Shown here one piece after another: positions 50,379-59,328 of a stretch of DNA of 64,000 nucleotides. The notes under the pieces are model-generated. The model was not told where the DNA came from, ran no database searches, and was given only the letters and a program-made list of their open reading frames with translations. Position 1 is the stretch's first letter. Every line of letters begins with the position of its first letter. A program made the translations under genes and the position numbers. Origin of the DNA: Methylobacterium nodulans ORS 2060 (lineage in GTDB: Bacteria; Pseudomonadota; Alphaproteobacteria; Rhizobiales; Beijerinckiaceae); assembly GCF_000022085.1 (NCBI RefSeq), contig NC_011894.1:3835001-3899000 (forward strand), read 5' to 3'.

Positions 50379-50489
50379 GCGGGGCGTCGGCGAGAGGATG
50401 TCCAGGAGAAGTGGGCAGCTTTTCTCGGTCCGGACATACGACGAATCAAGGGCTGAGAATCCGTCCGGCGCTTCGAGAAGCGCCAGACT

Positions 50490-51362
50490 CTAGCGGGGGA
50501 TGGCGATCAGCATCGCCAGCAGCACCGCGATCTCCGCGATCTGCTGGCAGGCACCGATCACATCCCCGGTCTGGCCGCCGATCATCCGCTCGGCCATGCG
50601 GCTCATCGTCCAGGCCGACAGGACCGCCAGAAGGCCCGCGAGGACGACACCGATCCAGGGCAGGCCGAGGAGCCACGCGACGAGCGCGACGGCGAGGCAG
50701 AGCGACCAGGCGATCGCATGCGTGCGGGGTGTCGGGCAGCCGACCGCCCGTGCGGCGCCGTCCGGCCGCGCCGGGGCGAGGGCGAGCATCGGCCAGAGCG
50801 CCGCCGTGCGCGACAGGGCCGCGGCCAGCGGCAGGACGAGGGCCGCGCGCCAGCCGATCCGGTCGGCCAGGGTGGCGACGGCGCCGATGCGCAGCGCGTA
50901 GGCGAGGATCAGCGCCGAGGCGCCATAGGCCCCGATGCGGCTGTCACGCATGATGGCGAGGCGGCGCGCCGCGTCGGCGCCGCCGCCGAAACCATCGGCC
51001 ACGTCGGCAAGCCCGTCCTCGTGCAGGGCGCCGGTGACGAGCGTCGCGGTGAGCGCCGCGAGGGTCGCGGCGAGATACGGCCCGAGCCCGAGGCCGAGCC
51101 CGCCGAGGAGCGCGACGACTCCGGGCAGCGCGATCACCAGCCCGGCGACGGGGAGCATCCGCGGCACGGTGCGGAAGTCGGGCGGCGCAGGGTCGCCCGC
51201 TTCGCCGGGAAGCGCGGGCACGGGCAGCCGGCTGTAGAAGCGCAGGCAGGCGGCGAGATCGAGGAGCGGCGGCCAGAGCCCCGGATCCGGCGGCGGCGGC
51301 TCGAACTCGTCGTCGGCCTCGATCGCGGCCTGCCTCGACTCCAAGCCCGCACTCTCGGCCAT
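50490..51362 (-). CDS. cobS: Adenosylcobinamide-GDP ribazoletransferase CobS
   Basis: 290 aa from the ATG at 51362; an in-frame ATG at 51416 would add 18 residues. CobS joins GDP-cobinamide to alpha-ribazole, the last lower-ligand step of B12 synthesis. It is a polytopic membrane enzyme with the hallmark HEDGLADVADGFGGG, the lead FYSRLPVP and the late GGQTGDVIGACQQIAEI. Divergent from cobT, with about 150 bp between them. Confidence 0.94.
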   Translation of the reverse strand: MAESAGLESRQAAIEADDEFEPPPPDPGLWPPLLDLAACLRFYSRLPVPALPGEAGDPAPPDFRTVPRMLPVAGLVIALPGVVALLGGLGLGLGPYLAATLAALTATLVTGALHEDGLADVADGFGGGADAARRLAIMRDSRIGAYGASALILAYALRIGAVATLADRIGWRAALVLPLAAALSRTAALWPMLALAPARPDGAARAVGCPTPRTHAIAWSLCLAVALVAWLLGLPWIGVVLAGLLAVLSAWTMSRMAERMIGGQTGDVIGACQQIAEIAVLLAMLIAIPR

Positions 51363-51515
51363 CGCCGTCCGCCTTCCCGCATGTCCCTCCGGATCATATC
51401 CGAAACGGCCTGCCATCGTCGCTAACGAAGGTGGGGGCGCGGTGCGCTGCCGCGTCCGCTCGCCTTCCGGGCCGCCGGTGGTATGAGGCGCGATCCTCGA
51501 CCTCCGGAGTCCCTC

Positions 51516-52547
51516 ATGACCGCCCCGCCCCCGGATGCCAGCCCCTTCGCGGACATCCGCCAGCTCGTCGCCGGCATGCCGGGTCCGGATCCGACCGCCG
51601 CGCAGGCGGTGGCGGAGCGGCAGGCGACGCTGACCAAGCCCGCCGGCAGCCTGGGGCGGCTCGAGGCGCTCGTCGCATGGCTCGCCGCGTGGCAGGGCAA
51701 GCCGATGCCGAGCCTCGACCGGCCGCTCGTCTGCGTCTTCGCGGGCAGCCACGGCGTCGCCGCCAAGGGCGTCTCCGCCTATCCGGCCGCGGTCAACCGC
51801 CAGATGCTCGACAACTTCGCGGCCGGCGGCGCGGCGATCAACCAGATCTGCGCCGCCTACGGCCTCGGCTTCAAGGTGTTCGACCTCGCTCTCGACCTGC
51901 CCACCGGGGACATCACGGAGGGCGAGGCGATGACCGAGAAGGCCTGCGTCGCCACGATGGCGTTCGGCATGGAGGCGGTGGCGGCCGGCACGGACGGGCT
52001 CGCTCTCGGCGAGATGGGCATCGGCAACACGACCGTGGCGGCGGCCATCTACGCCGCCCTCTATGGCGGCGAGCCGGCCTCCTGGGTCGGGCGCGGCACG
52101 GGCGTGGACGCGGCGGGCCTCGCCCGCAAGGTGGCCGCCGTGGAGGCGGCGCTCGCCCGCCATGCCGGCCATCTCGACGATCCGCTCGCGGTGCTGGCGC
52201 GCCTCGGCGGGCGCGAGGTCGCGGCGATCGCCGGGGCCATTCTGGCCGCACGCCTCCAGCGGGTGCCGGTGGTGCTGGACGGCTACGTGGCCTGCGCGGC
52301 CGCGGCGGTGCTGCATGCGCTCGATCCCACGGCGCTCGATCACTGCATCGCGGGCCATCTGTCGGCGGAAGGGGCCCACGGGGCCGTGCTGGAGCGGCTC
52401 GGCCTCGATCCGGTCCTCTCCCTGGGCCTGCATCTCGGCGAGGGGTCGGGCGCCGCGCTGACGCTCGGCCTCCTCAAGGCGGCGCTCGCCTGCCACCGGG
52501 ACATGGCGACCTTCGCGCAGGCGGGTGTCTCCGGGCGAAGCGCCTGA
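51516..52547 (+). CDS. cobT: Nicotinate-nucleotide-dimethylbenzimidazole phosphoribosyltransferase CobT
   Basis: 343 aa from the ATG at 51516, behind CCGGAG. Makes alpha-ribazole phosphate for the B12 lower ligand. Features: TKPAGSLGRLEALVAWLA, VFAGSHGVAAKGVSAYP, LGEMGIGNTTVAAAIYAALY, and the active-site Glu region HLSAEGAHGAVLERLGLDPV with LGLHLGEGSGAAL. Length and motifs are those of a full enzyme. Confidence 0.95.
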   Translation: MTAPPPDASPFADIRQLVAGMPGPDPTAAQAVAERQATLTKPAGSLGRLEALVAWLAAWQGKPMPSLDRPLVCVFAGSHGVAAKGVSAYPAAVNRQMLDNFAAGGAAINQICAAYGLGFKVFDLALDLPTGDITEGEAMTEKACVATMAFGMEAVAAGTDGLALGEMGIGNTTVAAAIYAALYGGEPASWVGRGTGVDAAGLARKVAAVEAALARHAGHLDDPLAVLARLGGREVAAIAGAILAARLQRVPVVLDGYVACAAAAVLHALDPTALDHCIAGHLSAEGAHGAVLERLGLDPVLSLGLHLGEGSGAALTLGLLKAALACHRDMATFAQAGVSGRSA

Positions 52548-52585
52548 GGGCGCGGTCCGGCCCGTGGCGGAGGGGCCGTTCCCGG

Positions 52586-53824
52586 TCAGGCGATGAGCCG
52601 GTCGCGCCGGCGCAGGGCGGGGAAGAGGCGGCTCCACAGGGCGGCGACCAGCATGGTCGCGGCCCCGCCCACCACCACGGCGGGAGCGGCGCCGATCAGC
52701 GCGGCGAGCGTGCCGGATTCGAACTCGCCCAATTCGTTCGAAGCGCCGATGAAGACCGTGTTCACCGCCGCGACGCGGCCCCGCATCGCGTCGGGCGTCT
52801 CGCCCTGCACGAGGCTTTGGCGGACATAGACGCTCACCATGTCGGCCGCCCCGGTGACGAACAGGCAGGCTATGGAAAGAGGCAGCGAGGTGGACAGACC
52901 GAAGCCGATGGTCGCGAGCCCGAACACCGCGACGGCGATGAGGAGGCGCGGCCCCGCCTGCTGCACCAGCGGCCGGTAGGCGAGGACCACCGCCATGGCG
53001 ACGCCGCCCGCTGCCGGCATGCTGCGCAGGAGCCCGAGCCCGAGGGGCCCGACCTGGAGCACCTCCTGGGCGAAGATCGGCAGGAGCGCGGTGGCGCCGC
53101 CGAGAAGCACGGCGACGAGGTCGAGGGTGATGGCCCCGAGCACCACGGGCTGCGAGCGGATGTAGGTGAGCCCGGCGAGCAGCGTCGCCCACGATACTGG
53201 GCCGCGCCCCGGCGCTGCGGCGAGCCGCGGCCGGATCCGGCCGATCGCGACCGCCGCAAGGCCGAAACAGGCGGCGGCGATCCCGAACACCACGGCGGGG
53301 CCGAGCGCGTAGAGCAGGCCTCCGAGGGCCGGCCCCGAGACGGCGGCGCTTTGCCAGATCGAGGAATTCCACGCGATGGCGGTGCCGAATTGCTCGCGCG
53401 GCATCAGGGTCGGCATCAGCGCCTGGGTCGCCGGATTCGCGAAGGCGCGGGCCGTGCCGGTGAGGATCATGAGCGCATAGACCGGCCAGACCGGCGCATG
53501 GGCCGCGAGCGCCAGGGCCGTGAGCGCGAGGGAGGACAGGGTGAGCAGCGCGTAGGCGACCGCGGCGATGCGGCGGCGGTCATAGGTGTCGGCCACGTGC
53601 CCGGTCACGAGGGCGCCCAGGATCGCGGGCGCGAAGCTGGCAAGGCCGATCAGACCGAGCGCCAGCGCGCTGCGGGTGAGGTCATAGACGAACCAGCCGA
53701 CGGCCACCGCCTGCATCTGGTAGGCGATTCCGGTCAGGAACCGGGCGAGGCCGAAGCGGCGGAAGTCGGGGTTGTGGAGCAGCGTCCCAGCGGACGAGGC
53801 AGAAGAGAGGAGAGCATCGGACAT
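52586..53824 (-). CDS. MFS transporter (enterobactin-exporter-like branch)
   Basis: 412 aa from the ATG at 53824. About twelve membrane helices with MFS loop motifs (GHVADTYDRRRIAAVAYALL; RGRVAAVNTVFIGASNELGE). The sequence type is that of the MFS_3/EntS-like exporters, which expel siderophores or small molecules; no siderophore genes are near, so the substrate is open. Convergent with cobT. Confidence 0.88.
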   Translation of the reverse strand: MSDALLSSASSAGTLLHNPDFRRFGLARFLTGIAYQMQAVAVGWFVYDLTRSALALGLIGLASFAPAILGALVTGHVADTYDRRRIAAVAYALLTLSSLALTALALAAHAPVWPVYALMILTGTARAFANPATQALMPTLMPREQFGTAIAWNSSIWQSAAVSGPALGGLLYALGPAVVFGIAAACFGLAAVAIGRIRPRLAAAPGRGPVSWATLLAGLTYIRSQPVVLGAITLDLVAVLLGGATALLPIFAQEVLQVGPLGLGLLRSMPAAGGVAMAVVLAYRPLVQQAGPRLLIAVAVFGLATIGFGLSTSLPLSIACLFVTGAADMVSVYVRQSLVQGETPDAMRGRVAAVNTVFIGASNELGEFESGTLAALIGAAPAVVVGGAATMLVAALWSRLFPALRRRDRLIA

Positions 53825-53950
53825 CGGAGCCCGTCGTGATGGGACCGAGAGGGGCAGGAATGCAAGCATCGCCTGCCCGGCGACGCCGGGTGCGGCCTCG
53901 ATTATGGCGTAGGTTTATTCCCGGCCTTTCCACCACCGATGGTCCCTGCT

Positions 53951-54046
53951 TGGAGCCTTGTCCGACGAAGTGGATGCCGGTTCGTCGCAGACGATGCGGC
54001 AAAGGCCTGGAGCAGAAGCCGGTCCACCGTGAACGGATTCTGCTCC
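53951..54046. repeat. Dispersed repeat, reverse relative of 25510-25607
   Basis: The reverse complement aligns along most of its length with 25510-25607, including the hairpin (GGAGCAGAA... with ...TTCTGCTCC) and the ATCCACTTCGTCGGA end. It also contains the GAAGTGGATGCCGGTTCG core of the other dispersed repeat family, so the two families are related. Confidence 0.7.
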
Positions 54047-54296
54047 AGAGAATTCGGTCTGTTGCGCGGAGCACCAGGGGAAGCAGGCAAGAGGCGCCCA
54101 GGTGCTGCGATCTTCGCCGGCCCGGCAACAGACGATGGAGAGCCGCTGAACGGCCTTTCGGTGCGAGCGGATCTGGCCTGCCGAATTGCGAATCGATCCC
54201 CGATCCCACGCTGTCGGCCGGCGGGCACGAAACCCACCCGCTCCATGGATTGCCACGACACCCGGTCGGGGATCGCCGGGTGCGGATCTCGGGCCG

Positions 54297-54353
54297 TGGT
54301 GGGCGGTGACGGCTCGAACCGCCGGCCCTCTCGGTGTAAACGAGAGGTGCGAC
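54297..54353 (-). pseudogene. 3' fragment of a tRNA-Val (UAC) gene
   Basis: 57 nt on the minus strand: an anticodon arm CTCTCGTTTACACCGAGAG with anticodon TAC, a variable segment, a T arm (GGCGGTTCGAGCC, loop one base short), and ACCGCCCACCA at the end. The 5' acceptor strand, D arm and start are missing. Fragments of this kind mark where an element integrated into a tRNA 3' end. An intact tRNA-Val gene is not in the window. Confidence 0.8.
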
Positions 54354-54488
54354 ATAAGGGCCTGAGACGATCCTCTGTGGCTTCGGCGCGACGGGCGCGT
54401 TCCGTTCTCGTTGGTCCGTCGGTTTCTGGGGGGCTGGAGGAAGGGGAGGGGGCGTTGCCCGTGCAGCGCACGCTGGCGACGCCGTTCC

Positions 54489-54701
54489 ATGAGCGCCACT
54501 GATTCGCAGTCTCCCGCTGTCTTTGAATGGAGCCGCAGGCTCGCCAGCCTGTCGCCGGGCCAGCCGCCCTGTTCTGGTCTCCGCTTTGAGGATCGGGTCA
54601 GAACGCTCGCCAACGCGCGCTCGTTCGTGGGCGACGCCTCGCGGCTATGCCGATCGATTTGGAAGCCATGCTCCGTGGCCCATTGCCTGCCGGACGCGTG
54701 A
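54489..54701 (+). pseudogene. 5' remnant of a small accessory gene (copy 2)
   Basis: 70 codons starting MSATDSQSPAVFEWSRRLAS then LSPGQPPCSGLRFEDR before reading into unrelated sequence. Its 5' end pairs with the remnant at 46290, including upstream bases. It lies between the tRNA-Val fragment and the glycosyltransferase gene. Confidence 0.5.
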
Positions 54702-54726
54702 CTCGCATCTATCAGTCACGCATACT

Positions 54727-55902
54727 ATGGCACCTCTTGCCAGCTTGGGAAGCAAAGTGAGTAGATTTTCCATCCTGAAAAGATACAGGCGCGCGATATT
54801 GAGGAGCCTTTTGCAGTCGCCTAGAGCAGAGGGTTCAGCTCACGGCAGTGCAGATCGCTCTGTTCCATCATTTGAGGTTCCGGGAGTATTTGAGAGATGC
54901 AGTACCATTTGGGGCGAAGCGACTATCCATCAGTCAGACCCGGCAGTTCGTTCGCTACGAGATGTCCTTTATCTGCCGTATTCGGATGGGCAAATTTGGG
55001 GACTTTACGATGAGGCGGGCGCTCCAGTAAAAGAGGCGATCGATTTCCGAGAAGGTGTCCACCTTCCTCCGGATCAAAAGCTGCCCGATGGCCCGTTGCA
55101 TATCAACCTCGGTCATGCCATCACTGCTCCCTGTATCTATGTTGGAAGAATTAATCTGCATTATGGCCACTTTTTAATTAATACATTGCCGCGCTTCTGG
55201 GCTCTCGAGCAGTTCCGCCGCCCTGGGATGCCGATCTTGTGCCATTCAGCAATCCCAGTGGACGGTCTTTTCTCGGTTCCATTCTTGAGAAGTGCGTTCT
55301 CTTTGCTAAATCTGAGTCCGAGCGATTTTGTTTTATCAGATCGTCCAACAGGTATTTCTGAAATTATTGTTCCGTCCCCCAGCATCGAAGAGCAACATGC
55401 TGGCTATCGAGCTTACTCAAGGATGTGCAGGATCATGGGAGAAAAGGCAATCTCCTCCTGTCATTCTGAACCAAGCGAAAAGCCGGTATATTTTTCAAAA
55501 TCAAAACTCACCTCGGCTGTCGGTGTTATAATAAACGAGGATGAAATTGAGAACGAAATGAAGAAGAACGGTATAGACATCGTCTATCCTGAAGCTCTAA
55601 GTTTTGTGGAGCAAGTTGGTTTGATGGCATGCCGAAAAAATATCATGGGAACGGCGGGGTCGTTTCTGCACACGAGCATATTTGCTCCACACCGGCGTGT
55701 TACATGTTTGAACGTAACCAGGGAAATCAATTCAAACTTTACAATAATTGACTCTCTAGCGTGTAACTCTGCTGCATATTTCTACCCTCCGACACTTGAG
55801 ATTAGGGAAAATCAAGATGGCTTCCTGACAGCGAGATACCTTCCTGACGCTGCGGATGTCGCGCGCAACATGATTGACGCCATGAATCTCGGCAGTCACT
55901 GA
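54727..55902 (+). CDS. Glycosyltransferase family 61 (DUF563) protein
   Basis: 391 aa from the ATG at 54727. Family 61 proteins transfer sugars in polysaccharide or glycan synthesis. Seen here: ACIYVGRINLHYGHFLINTL-type core (GRINLHYGHFLINTLPRFWA), a central VYFSKSKLTSAVGVIINEDE and the acceptor-side MGTAGSFLHTSIFAPHRRVT. The gene is strikingly AT-rich with A/T-ending codons compared with everything to its left, and sits beside a tRNA-Val fragment, so recent transfer is likely. It may modify surface polysaccharide. Confidence 0.8.
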   Translation: MAPLASLGSKVSRFSILKRYRRAILRSLLQSPRAEGSAHGSADRSVPSFEVPGVFERCSTIWGEATIHQSDPAVRSLRDVLYLPYSDGQIWGLYDEAGAPVKEAIDFREGVHLPPDQKLPDGPLHINLGHAITAPCIYVGRINLHYGHFLINTLPRFWALEQFRRPGMPILCHSAIPVDGLFSVPFLRSAFSLLNLSPSDFVLSDRPTGISEIIVPSPSIEEQHAGYRAYSRMCRIMGEKAISSCHSEPSEKPVYFSKSKLTSAVGVIINEDEIENEMKKNGIDIVYPEALSFVEQVGLMACRKNIMGTAGSFLHTSIFAPHRRVTCLNVTREINSNFTIIDSLACNSAAYFYPPTLEIRENQDGFLTARYLPDAADVARNMIDAMNLGSH

Positions 55903-56402
55903 GGTAATTCCAGCAGCGATCTCGAGAGCGCTCTGCTCTGCCTGCCTGAGATCATGGACCGGATCAGCCTCGACGCCGCCGCAGCTGTCGTTGCAGACCC
56001 ATGGACCAGCCATCGCCCAATTAACGACTGCGATCCTTGCTGGCGGCGGCAGAGGCTTGGACTGTGACCGGGCCTCAACCGGTTGACCAAGCCGGGCCGT
56101 GAGGATTGGAGGTGGTCAGGCTTGGCGGCTCTCGCGCGCAGGCTCGGCCAAGGTCAGCTCACCATGCCCGACTCGCCCAGGCTCAACGCCCCACCGACCG
56201 CGATCCTGCTGGCTAGGCCGGCGTGAGCCGTCACAGGTGGCGCCCGCCTTGGCAGTCCAGTAGCTGATGGCTTCGAGCCGCCCTCGTTTCGTCGGTTGTG
56301 AGGCTGCAGACGGCCTGGCAGCCGCCCATTACTGCCGTCGTCCCAGCCTGCGCGGCCGGCATCAGAGCCACCCCACTACGGCGCAGCTCGACGACAGACC
56401 CT
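55903..56402. other. Gap with no clear gene
   Basis: GC returns to the regional level here. Several short frames occur on both strands but none shows a recognisable start, motif or ending. Possibly debris of an inserted element. Confidence 0.45.
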
Positions 56403-56506
56403 CGATCGCTCCCCGCCGAAGGGGATGCCGGTTCGGCGCAAGGGAGCGCGTCACAGCAAGACTTGGGAGCCGTGGCCGTCTCAACCGAAACGGGCACGGC
56501 TCTAGT
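56403..56506. repeat. Dispersed repeat, long copy
   Basis: Aligns with 9351-9453 over about 100 bp, including the GGGAGCGCG segment and a partly decayed version of the GAGCCGTGCCCGTTTC hairpin. It abuts the stop of the next gene on the minus strand. Confidence 0.8.
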
Positions 56507-57125
56507 CCTCCGGGATCTCCGCGGGCGGGAGCAGGTCGAGCCCCGGAGAGGCTTCCCGGCGGCGCGGAGGAGCAGCAGGGGCGGGCGTTGCAGCAACCGG
56601 GGCAGCGATCTGCCGGTCGACAATCTCGTCCGGCGACTTGAGGTTGACCATGCGCGAGGCGGTCGCCGTTACTCGATAGCCGAGCGAGGATGCTGTACTG
56701 CGCAGGTCCTGGACGGCCCGGCGGGCGATGTCCGGACCATGGCAGATCGCGAAGTACATGGCCACGAAATTCGCGTTCTTCCGGATCGTCTCACGGTTGT
56801 CCTCGGTGGCGAACGGGGCCAGCATGAACGCCACTGTGCGGCCCTTGCCCTGCGCCATGATCGCGGGCTTCGTCAGGGAACAGTAGACGAAGCCATTCTC
56901 CGGCTCGCGCTCCATGCGCCCGCTGTAGCTCGCGTGAAACGTCTTCACCTGCGTGCGCTTGAGGGCGCCGGTGGTGCCGGTGAGCATCGGCTCGACCGTC
57001 AGCACCTGGAATTCATCGCACCCGTCCGGCTGACACAATCCCCGGACCAGATCCTGGCGATTGTAATCCTGGGCCGTGGCGGCAGTCGAAAGCAGAAGGA
57101 GAGCGAATAGAGCGCGTGCAATCAT
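56502..57125 (-). CDS. Secreted hypothetical protein with Pro/Ala-rich tail
   Basis: 207 aa. A signal peptide (RALFALLLLSTAATA) is followed by a globular part with Cys in two pairs (LCQPDGCDEFQVLTVEP; VYCSLTKPAIMAQ; FAICHGPDIARR) and a Pro-rich end that finishes in the dispersed repeat. The segment ENGFVYCSLTKPA reads like an invasion-associated or periplasmic stress protein, but I cannot assign a family. Confidence 0.7.
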   Translation of the reverse strand: MIARALFALLLLSTAATAQDYNRQDLVRGLCQPDGCDEFQVLTVEPMLTGTTGALKRTQVKTFHASYSGRMEREPENGFVYCSLTKPAIMAQGKGRTVAFMLAPFATEDNRETIRKNANFVAMYFAICHGPDIARRAVQDLRSTASSLGYRVTATASRMVNLKSPDEIVDRQIAAPVAATPAPAAPPRRREASPGLDLLPPAEIPED

Positions 57126-57558
57126 ACGGCAACTCGGTCGACGGGATGGCCCTTATAAGCCCGAAACCGTGGCAACCAAGAGGCCATACTCGGCCGGTTC
57201 GATGATCCTCGCCAGGGCGTTGGCTTCTCCGGTGCTGGACCGACTGTGCGGCCCCTCGCACGCGCGGGGGGGCGTTCGCATAAGGCCCAGCATGGGACGC
57301 GTTTTGCGGCCCAGGAATGCGACCACCCGCAGCGTTTGAGGACTTGAAAACTCGGGAGCGGACGCGCCGGGAAGGCATCTCAGCTTCCGCGGCAAACTCG
57401 CTATGTTGAAATCGAGACCAATTGTGGCCCACATAATTTGACGTAATTCAGACTAACCGCATTAGAAGCGTTTAACAAATTATATTGCTGATAGATCACC
57501 TTATCCGCAAACGCGAGGAGCAGATGGACATTGAGCACAAGGGAGGAATTGGCTAGCC
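57126..57558. other. Divergent intergenic region, AT-rich on the right
   Basis: Between the secreted-protein gene and the gene at 57559. The stretch 57430-57510 is AT-rich and likely carries the promoter of the rightward gene. No RNA or repeat seen. Confidence 0.4.
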
Positions 57559-58128
57559 ATGAGGCCCCATCTGAACCCCCACACCATACGGCATATGACG
57601 CCGCGCGGTGGCCTGCAGGCCGCAGAATATGAAGATCGCGGCTATGGATATCTAAATATTGAAGGAAATTCTGTCCGCTATATTGATAAGGAGACTGGGG
57701 ATTGTCTTACAAGTTTCTCGTATCCCAGCCATCGGGATGCGGAGCTACAGCTGAGCTTTTTCAGGCAGGCATGTCAGGACGCAAAGCGCCGCCGGTCCTC
57801 ATACGATCTTGTGCAGCCTCGGGCAGAGTTTTCAGAACAGAGGCAGGCGATGAGCGAGCCGAATAACGAAAAGCCGGCTCCAGAGATGAATGAGTCCGAG
57901 AAAGTCCTCTTCCCGTTCGCCAATGTCCTCGACGGAACGGTGTCGGCAGACAGCCTCCAGGGTCAAGCCCATCTTTCCCCCAAGCCCTGGCAGATCCTGG
58001 ACCTGAGCTTCCCCCGCCCGATCGTCCGGATGACCTTCTTCTCGGAGCGGCAAGCCCGCGCCACCTGCGAGTCCATGAACGCCAAGGCTCGGCGGGAGCG
58101 GTTCAAGGTCGTGTGGATGGGCGCCTGA
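57559..58128 (+). CDS. Hypothetical protein, two-part
   Basis: 189 aa. Residues ~20-75 (AEYEDRGYGYLNIEGNSVRY, SYPSHRDAELQLSFFRQACQ) come from AT-richer DNA; residues ~115-189 (VLFPFANVLDGTVSADSLQG; PRPIVRMTFFSERQARATCE) have normal GC, and the two halves may once have been separate. No signal peptide or known motif. Confidence 0.55.
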   Translation: MRPHLNPHTIRHMTPRGGLQAAEYEDRGYGYLNIEGNSVRYIDKETGDCLTSFSYPSHRDAELQLSFFRQACQDAKRRRSSYDLVQPRAEFSEQRQAMSEPNNEKPAPEMNESEKVLFPFANVLDGTVSADSLQGQAHLSPKPWQILDLSFPRPIVRMTFFSERQARATCESMNAKARRERFKVVWMGA

Positions 58129-58664
58129 GGGCCCGGAACCGTCCGGAGGGGCGCCGGGCGCGTAGGACAGCTTTATGGAACGCGAATCCCGAAGGTCTCG
58201 CGCGGGCCTCGAAACCGGAGGACAGTCAAGTTCCTGTAGACCGGCCTCCAGTTGGGCCTCGTGGGCCAATGGATCTGCTACGGCGATCTGAGCGGCACGT
58301 TCCATGCGAGGGATGTCACCGTTCCGCTCTGGTCTCTCCCTGCAGGCGCGGAACGGCGAGCCGGGTGCAGAGGCCTCGGAAAGCACGCGCTCGGTCCGCA
58401 CCTCCTCCGTCCCAGAAGCCCGCCACGGCCGCGCCAGCCGGCGTCTTCCCCGCTGCGCTCTCGCGGAAGAGAGCATCCACCCTCCTTCGGGGATCAGGAT
58501 GCCCAGAAAGCCTGCGCGCAGCCCGAGTGAGTTCGACAGATCGGGACCACAGGATACAGTGGCGGTTCCTGATTCTATCAGGCATGCCAATATAACAAAT
58601 GGCGGAACGTACTGGCGTGTACAGTGTTGATCCCGTGCAGGGATGAACATAGCATGGGCCGCAA
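58129..58664. other. Gap with no clear gene
   Basis: Frames on both strands are short or Arg/Pro-rich shadows. From about 58550 the base composition drops in GC toward the next small gene. Nothing else recognised. Confidence 0.4.
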
Positions 58665-58949
58665 ATGTCAAGCTTTAGATTTTTTGTTCACGCAGACGAT
58701 GACTTGCGAGTTGCAGTTTCTGTCGAGCGAACAGCTATTGAGGATCCCGTCGCTGAGGCGCATCAACTGCTTGACAGCGTCATGTGCGATGACGCTATCA
58801 AGCAAATAAGCTGCAATGTCTATCGTGCACAGGTAATAGATTCGGACGGAAGGTTATTTTATGTAAACTACTTCGTAAGCGACAACGCGGAATGTCAGAA
58901 ATATTCGCTATCAGACCTGCATTTTGATGCCTCTTTGTTGCCCGCATAA
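58665..58949 (+). CDS. Small hypothetical protein from AT-rich DNA
   Basis: 94 aa (MSSFRFFVHADDDLRVAVSV, IEDPVAEAHQLLDSVMCDDA). No signal peptide. The opening beta strand resembles small DUF6894-like proteins but not enough to name it. Its 3' part overlaps the end of the opposite-strand frame at 58798-59328; at most one of the two is likely intact there. Confidence 0.45.
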   Translation: MSSFRFFVHADDDLRVAVSVERTAIEDPVAEAHQLLDSVMCDDAIKQISCNVYRAQVIDSDGRLFYVNYFVSDNAECQKYSLSDLHFDASLLPA

Positions 58950-59328
58950 TCCGTGTGTGTACCCGCACGCCCGGTCGGCCCAACTGCTGCAAGGTCCTGT
59001 CTATTATAGCTACAAGCTTCATGTCGTCACGTTCTGCAGCTCTCTTTCTTGTCATCATCAGAGCATCTTTAATAAATCCATGGTATTTAATCGGGGTGGC
59101 CGCCAAGGCTGCTCCGGGCGATGAACGTTGTTCGGCCGGAATAGCGGCCTGGACTGCGATCCGGCCAATCAGGTCGTCAAGGGCGACGAGGTGCACATTC
59201 GTCGCGCAGCCGGCAATGGGCTCATGGGAGCAATGCTCCCGGCTTGCATGGTTGGCGTTCTGCGGCCGCAAACAGCACCCGGTCGGCAGCGCCATTTCTG
59301 CATCCCGCTGAATCGCACGAGCCATCAT
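58798..59328 (-). CDS. Hypothetical protein coupled to the pilus-secretin-domain gene
   Basis: 176 codons. The start at 59328 overlaps the preceding stop as ATGA, which favours a real gene. The middle reads like protein (IKYHGFIKDALMMTRKRAAE, LVAIIDRTLQQLGRPGVRVH); the last ~35 codons are antisense to the gene at 58665 and look non-coding, so the frame may have lost its normal end. No family recognised. Confidence 0.4.
   Translation of the reverse strand: MMARAIQRDAEMALPTGCCLRPQNANHASREHCSHEPIAGCATNVHLVALDDLIGRIAVQAAIPAEQRSSPGAALAATPIKYHGFIKDALMMTRKRAAERDDMKLVAIIDRTLQQLGRPGVRVHTRIMRATKRHQNAGLIANISDIPRCRLRSSLHKITFRPNLLPVHDRHCSLFA

Noticed and set aside
54297..54380. Complete tRNA gene
   Set aside because: Only the anticodon arm, T arm and CCA end are present; the sequence upstream does not pair as an acceptor or D arm, and the T loop is one base short.
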